From Enterococcus_G camelliae (GTDB taxonomy: Bacteria > Bacillota > Bacilli > Lactobacillales > Enterococcaceae): a DNA stretch of 64,000 nucleotides. The notes below the pieces were generated by a model. That model saw nothing but the letters and a program-made list of their open reading frames with translations. It ran no database searches and had not been told where the DNA came from. The position numbers were made by a program, and so were the translations under genes. How positions within the stretch are numbered: position 1 is the stretch's first letter; each line of letters opens with the position of its first letter. Location of the stretch: contig NZ_JBHUMO010000058.1 of assembly GCF_042685105.1 (NCBI RefSeq), positions 15,330-79,329 on the forward strand. Direction: 5' to 3'. This document shows, piece by piece, positions 62,201-64,000 of this stretch.

Positions 62201-62962
62201 TACGCCTTCACTTAGCGAATGAATACTTTCGAAAATAGATTTTGAGGAAAAATTAGATGCCGTGCTCCGATCTGCCTGAATTGTTGTGGACGACTCGTTT
62301 GTTTTTTCCTCCACTACCTTGGTTTCCACGGGTGCTTCTTCTTTTGGTAAGGTAGAGGCTTCGGTTGTTTCTGTTGGTTGCTCAGTTGGATTAGTTATCT
62401 GTTTATCATTGGTCGCTTCACTCACCTGTTTTGATTCATCATTGCTGTCCGACTGTTTGGATTTTCCAGGTGCATACAGTGTGTAATTTTGCGAACCAAT
62501 ATCCGGCAAACTGTTTTCCGTCAAAACTTCTTCCGTCGTTTCAATTGTTTGACTATCTACTTGAACTTTCAACTGCAGACTTGTGATAGTTGCTTCGGTT
62601 TCAAATGAAAGTGTCCCCTCATCTAATGACTGAAAAGAGCTGACAAACCAATCATTTTCATCAAAAGTCCACCCATCTTTTTGCATGGTTCTTACTACTT
62701 GACCGTTTGAATCAGTCAAATGGAACTTGACCCGCTGTTGCTCGGATTCATTACTTGCCTTGGATTTGTAATGAATATCCCAGATAATTGTTTCGGCAGA
62801 TCCCCTAACAACAGTGCGAACATCCAAGCGATCGTTGGTAATCACCTGTTGCGTTATTTCCTGTGATGAATCTGCAAATGCTTTGGATGCCTGGATCAAG
62901 TTTGGAATAAAACCTAATACTAATAAACATATACTGAGCCATACAGGCCACCTTTTCTTCAT
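59270..62962 (-). CDS. ebpA: Tip pilin with VWA adhesion domain, EbpA type
   Basis: 1230 residues. A signal peptide (1-31) precedes a Ser/Thr/Glu-rich stretch (~175-240). The von Willebrand A domain has MIDAS DMSGS (around 367-371). Several Cna-B repeats carry E-boxes (YTLIEVTAPTGH, YTIQETTTPTGY, YIIKELAAPEGY). LPATGG and a membrane helix form the sorting signal at the end. MIDAS-bearing tip pilins bind host fibrinogen or collagen and mediate biofilm. GGAGGGAGG precedes the ATG. First gene of the pilus operon. Confidence 0.9.
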   Translation of the reverse strand: MKKRWPVWLSICLLVLGFIPNLIQASKAFADSSQEITQQVITNDRLDVRTVVRGSAETIIWDIHYKSKASNESEQQRVKFHLTDSNGQVVRTMQKDGWTFDENDWFVSSFQSLDEGTLSFETEATITSLQLKVQVDSQTIETTEEVLTENSLPDIGSQNYTLYAPGKSKQSDSNDESKQVSEATNDKQITNPTEQPTETTEASTLPKEEAPVETKVVEEKTNESSTTIQADRSTASNFSSKSIFESIHSLSEGVNYPAIQPEYTTDTEGIYPKSSWSPTGNTTVRNHQGKKYGSTSWDGVANWDGNPANKTNSYIEYGGTGANAEFAIRKYAKETSTHGLYDVYLNVRGNELRDIKPIDIVLVVDMSGSMESAKASAVRQGVKDFLTYIKDAGIGQYVNVGFVGYSSLNQPNYVGLIKEEIHPVSNNNHVTNINNQLNQTFIGGTFTQLGIQTGKNMLNSYSSTNQKMMILLTDGVPTYSYKVTKSTLIGGVLYGTEFGTGLDNPGNTSKLDSSYVDTTGNRIYDTFAATLGEAKLAKDSGTQLHVLGIQLGADGSYLTQTQVRQRTSLMASTGYYQDANTSDAVKTYLQNQAVNVVSAFNTVNQGNIKDPIGDQFIYNSSVVDVTSVGTSTVTTLPSANIAGNQLNVSNLTLGKNQEVQIHYQVRINTESSSFVPDQWYPMNGRTLFTPNGTNPTNQVDFGVPSAKAAGVKLSIEKRWQEYDNDPSQRPETVDFSITRSVVTTSGAWTKGYVRLSAPTWMNATIAQVASAIGGSQTLWLPKFNNQGVNFTYTIDEATVPDGYEASSNTDGSIWTNTKLFTPLGLVISKISNQNETPLKGAVFKLTGGTLPSAGILLLDQEDGTYTLPTTVKLQLNSTYTLIEVTAPTGHEPTTSTWQVRVSETGVVTINNTEDGVIVSEHKIHYTIENQFKPIIFRTEKYRRDSTDMLSGAKFTLKQYAENWQGNGTVIGALNDLIGNETSSFKSLTPGYYTIQETTTPTGYLEENTPYKFRVTIDGKVYSEADTEIVATNLPSVDGWYWKATTNENVLIFAKYNQLRLFDVSILKEDYHTKEKLADAQFGLAKKNEPDTIIATLETDENGQGIFKNADGSSEEAFGLDSGVYIIKELAAPEGYALLAEMIELTIETNGEVIVSYQNTDVTQSLADVSLNDEGTNTIRLTLANTKKGELPATGGQGRAMFVIGSGGMFGMMVLLAGYYVFRNRKEERGR

Positions 62963-63402
62963 ATCCTCCCTCCAATCTCAGTCCCTCTATCGACTATGCT
63001 CCCCCATGCCCGTCAACGACTCTTACGATCTAACATCAGATACCTAACAATTCTTGGCTATAAATGATGGTTTCTATCTATCCTAAGTGTATGCGACAAC
63101 ACGAAAAAACCGATTTTTCATTGTCATTTTCTCGTCTACGAAAAAAGGAGCGTTTTTTTCAAAGACATTTCACTTGACACGTTTATCCTAAAAAAAAAAA
63201 AAAGAAAACCCATGAAAAAATCACGCATTTTTTTATCGTGTAAAACTTAGCACTCTCTGATTTTTCATGAAAGATACATTTTTACTAACTCCAGATTTTT
63301 GGCTATGACCGTTTGTCAACTTTTGTTCAATTTATTTAAAAACACTCAACATTTGTAAAAAAAAATTATTCTTGATTCATTCTATTTCTACACAAAAAAA
63401 AC
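62963..63402. promoter_or_regulatory. Upstream region of the pilus operon with A14 tract
   Basis: About 440 non-coding bases. A run of 14 A lies at 63190-63203, ~230 bases before ebpA. On the minus strand a possible promoter TTGTCG...TAGAAA with 17-base spacing lies near 63075-63105. Other AT-rich repeats occur around 63210-63260. No regulator gene (ebpR-like) lies in the window. Confidence 0.45.
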
Positions 63403-63424
63403 ACATGACCTAGTTAAGGCATGT
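63403..63424 (-). terminator. Terminator-like hairpin beside the IS605 remnant
   Basis: ACATG(A)CC faces GG(C)ATGT around a short loop, followed on the minus strand by T run 63394-63400. It begins two bases beyond the predicted IS right end. Confidence 0.6.
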
Positions 63425-63426
63425 GC

Positions 63427-63583
63427 GTGAACTACTCACCGCTTAGCTAAACCTGACGGTTCTTAACGCTTGAAGTGGGAGCTTCTTGGGAATAGAGCAT
63501 ACTTGATAGCTTATTTCTTTACTAACAGCGGTGTCTCTTATTTACCAAGCTATCCCCGTAGTACCTACGGTTCTTGATTGTTT
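63427..63583 (-). ncRNA. Right-end RNA region of an IS605/IS1341 TnpB element (omega-RNA remnant)
   Basis: Between the tnpB stop (63584) and the end motif TAGTTCAC (63434-63427 on the minus strand) lie GAAGCTCCCACTTC and AGCGGTGAGTAGTTCAC-type sequences. These are characteristic of IS605-group right ends, where the guide scaffold RNA overlaps. The adjacent bases (63426 downward, GCACATGCC) would be the guide. It is a relic since tnpB is truncated. Confidence 0.5.
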
Positions 63584-63787
63584 CTAGGCTAACGCTTGTA
63601 TTCGTAGACCTTCGGTCAGGATATTGATACTTGCGTTGATATCTCGGTCGTGATGGGTATGATAAATAGGACAAGTCCATTCTCGAATTTTGAGAGATTT
63701 CTTGCCGTCTTTATGTCCGCACTCTGAACAGATTTGACTAGATGGAAACCAATTATCTACTTTGATGCTTTCACGTCCGTACCAATA
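63584..63787 (-). pseudogene. tnpB: TnpB (IS605/IS1341) C-terminal remnant
   Basis: 68 codons with WFPSSQICSECGHK, REWTCPIYHTHHDRDINASI and LTEGLRIQ: the end of the RuvC domain with its zinc ribbon. The fourth zinc cysteine is changed to tyrosine (CPIYH instead of CPxCH), and the catalytic DRDINAS aspartate is kept. The rest of the gene is missing: at ~63788 the sequence leaves the family. It is unrelated to the IS66 TnpB earlier. TnpB nucleases are RNA-guided; this fragment cannot work. Confidence 0.88.
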
Positions 63788-63793
63788 GAGGAC

Positions 63794-64000
63794 GGGCGAT
63801 GAATGCCTAATTTAGTTAAACTGGGGAGCATCGTTGATCACTCGATGTGTTTCTTGTACTCCTATACAAAAAACATGAATAGTTTAAAGAAAAACAAATG
63901 ACAAATTGCAAGTACAAGTTAGCCACCTAGCGAAATAAAGCATGTTATTGATAAAGCTTCGTGCTGATTGACATTGAGCGTGGTGTGTTAGTCTGAACTG
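63794..64000. other. Right edge, nothing recognised
   Basis: About 200 AT-rich bases without a supportable gene, RNA or repeat. A TAA interrupts the frame leading into the tnpB remnant at about 63812. Confidence 0.4.

Noticed and set aside
1..64000. CRISPR arrays and tRNA genes
   Set aside because: No regularly spaced repeats of 25-40 bases and no tRNA-like cloverleaf with CCA-side signature noticed on either strand.

Overview
The window reads as part of a low-GC Firmicutes chromosome, most probably Enterococcus or a close relative. The pointers are an Ebp-type pilus locus (VWA tip pilin, small LPSTG pilin, LPATG shaft pilin, class C sortases), the mecA/coiA/pepF/spxA block, RelQ with NAD kinase and an RluA-family synthase, and the rplK-rplA-rplJ-rplL cluster. 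The species cannot be fixed from sequence alone.

Region 1 (1-2540) is ordinary chromosome: a cut-off NAD(P)-binding protein divergent from an HxlR regulator, a cold-shock protein, an NAD(P)H oxidoreductase and a six-helix membrane protein. Region 2 (about 2.6-14.85 kb) is a genomic island beside the 3' end of rplL. It carries a Tn916-type tyrosine integrase, a small excisionase-like protein, a MobT/Rep_trans-type relaxase, a divergent Xre-type repressor, and a sequence closely resembling the nick region of the Tn916/ICEBs1 oriT family. No coupling protein or type IV secretion genes are present, so it looks like an integrative and mobilizable element (IME). Its cargo is a two-gene SIR2-HerA (Nezha-type) anti-phage operon and a decayed block (Rgg-like regulator pseudogene, secreted matrixin protease, truncated exported protein). 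These are separated by an IS66 remnant and a damaged IS3/IS150-type element that contains a 10-N assembly gap.

Region 3 (14.9-24.4 kb) is core: rplL-rplJ with an L10 leader and attenuator, rplA-rplK, the two-subunit L-serine dehydratase, a lipase-like lipoprotein, nusG-secE-rpmG, a c-di-AMP-binding CBS protein, queT under a preQ1-I riboswitch, an unrecognised highly structured RNA of about 260 nt, and a diacylglycerol kinase. Region 4 (24.4-41 kb) holds recD2, a phosphatase, trmL with an unusual structured leader, rlmA, cutC, mgtE, an rluD-like gene, nadK, relQ, a CYTH protein, pepF, coiA, mecA, spxA and an ABC exporter. Region 5 (41-54 kb) holds another structured RNA between a SNF2 helicase and the exporter, plsC, trmN6-like and GIY-YIG genes, an HrtAB-like ABC pair, a double crcB, efp, and a MetQIN-like importer co-transcribed with lplA.

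Region 6 (54.5-64 kb) is a pilus operon read leftward: tip pilin, basal pilin, shaft pilin, then two tandem class C sortases. Both sortases carry an extra C-terminal domain beyond the second membrane helix. Upstream are an A14 tract and a TnpB (IS605/IS1341) remnant that still shows its right-end RNA region.

The strongest candidates for a second look are the mobilizable island with its SIR2-HerA cargo and oriT, three unassigned structured RNAs ending in terminators, and the pilus sortases with appended domains.
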